Assembly (NCBI GenBank): GCA_964402115.1
Contig: CAYOBW010000104.1
Location: 1-23,387 of the forward strand
Length of the DNA: 23,387 nt
From: CAYOBW01 sp964402115
GTDB taxonomy: Bacteria; Verrucomicrobiota; Kiritimatiellia; UBA8416; CAYOBW01
Reading direction: 5' to 3'
Of the stretch, positions 23,216 through 23,387 are shown one piece after another. Both the position numbers and the translations under genes were made by a program. Under the pieces are notes generated by a model. It worked only from the letters and a program-made list of their open reading frames with translations, was not told the DNA's origin and did no database searches. Within the stretch, counting starts at the first letter, position 1. Each line of letters begins with the position of its first letter.

Positions 23216-23387
23216 GGCCGTATCCTTGTCTGGTTTGGGTTGTCTTTATTTTCTGGGAGCGAGAAAAGCAGCGCGCCGCCCCCACGCGTCGCGTACTCTG
23301 CCACCCCCTCCCGCGGGGAGTCGAGCGAAACCGGCGGGCGGGTCCCCGCTGGGGTGGATTGGGTCGTCCGCGTTGCCCGTGTTTGAC
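23216..23387. other. Upstream region of the acetylesterase, no gene seen
   Basis: Apart from the ribosome site and an A-rich stretch (AAAATAAAGACAA on the minus strand, possible -10 region), only a small CTCCC/GGGAG hairpin is visible near 23306-23320. The open plus-strand frame here is a GC artefact. Confidence 0.4.

Overview
The window is about 23.4 kb of very GC-rich bacterial DNA. Almost all of it is coded on the minus strand and devoted to secreted glycan-degrading enzymes plus one sugar ABC transporter. The mix of a DUF1080 protein, GH29 fucosidases, a sialate O-acetylesterase-type SGNH esterase, an NPCBM-bearing enzyme and a ribose-type (CUT2) transporter, with no SusC/SusD pair, resembles polysaccharide-utilisation loci of the PVC group (Verrucomicrobiota, Kiritimatiellota or Lentisphaerota). 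That placement is an inference from gene content; no rRNA or marker gene is present. A run of 10 N at 21330-21339 shows this is a draft or metagenomic assembly.

Layout in minus-strand transcription order (right to left). An acetylesterase (23215-21668) is followed by a good promoter candidate (TTGACA box at 21638-21643). Next come an alpha-L-fucosidase interrupted by the N gap (21533-19591), the double-ATPase subunit of a CUT2 transporter (19529-18048), a permease (18004-17039) and a second permease fused in frame to a periplasmic sugar-binding protein (17046-14815). A beta-propeller/NPCBM protein (14749-12617) follows. A vapBC toxin-antitoxin pair (12509-11872) then interrupts the sugar genes. 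A second enzyme cluster follows with stop/start overlaps or tiny gaps: a second alpha-L-fucosidase (11631-9520), a clan GH-A (GH5-like) glycosidase (9508-8381), an alpha/beta-hydrolase (8384-6645) and a large six-hairpin glycosidase-like protein resembling DUF4450 proteins (6648-3391).

Between 1216 and 3390 lies a non-catabolic island. It carries two plus-strand copies of a module: a 174-nt homologous leader, a different small two-helix membrane protein, then an exact 175-bp repeat with terminal inverted repeats. It also holds a truncated RelE/HigB-like toxin fragment, a 10-C tract and several hairpins. At the left end are a DUF1080 lipoprotein (1215-331) and the start of another secreted protein (323-1, running off the window).

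Working model (inference): secreted esterases remove acyl groups, exo-fucosidases and the GH-A, propeller and six-hairpin enzymes trim a fucose-containing polysaccharide, and the CUT2 transporter imports a released monosaccharide, possibly L-fucose. No sulfatase and no cytoplasmic fucose catabolism genes are visible. The most unusual items are the permease/binding-protein fusion, the twice-repeated cassette-like module and the uncharacterised enzymes of the 4-gene cluster.
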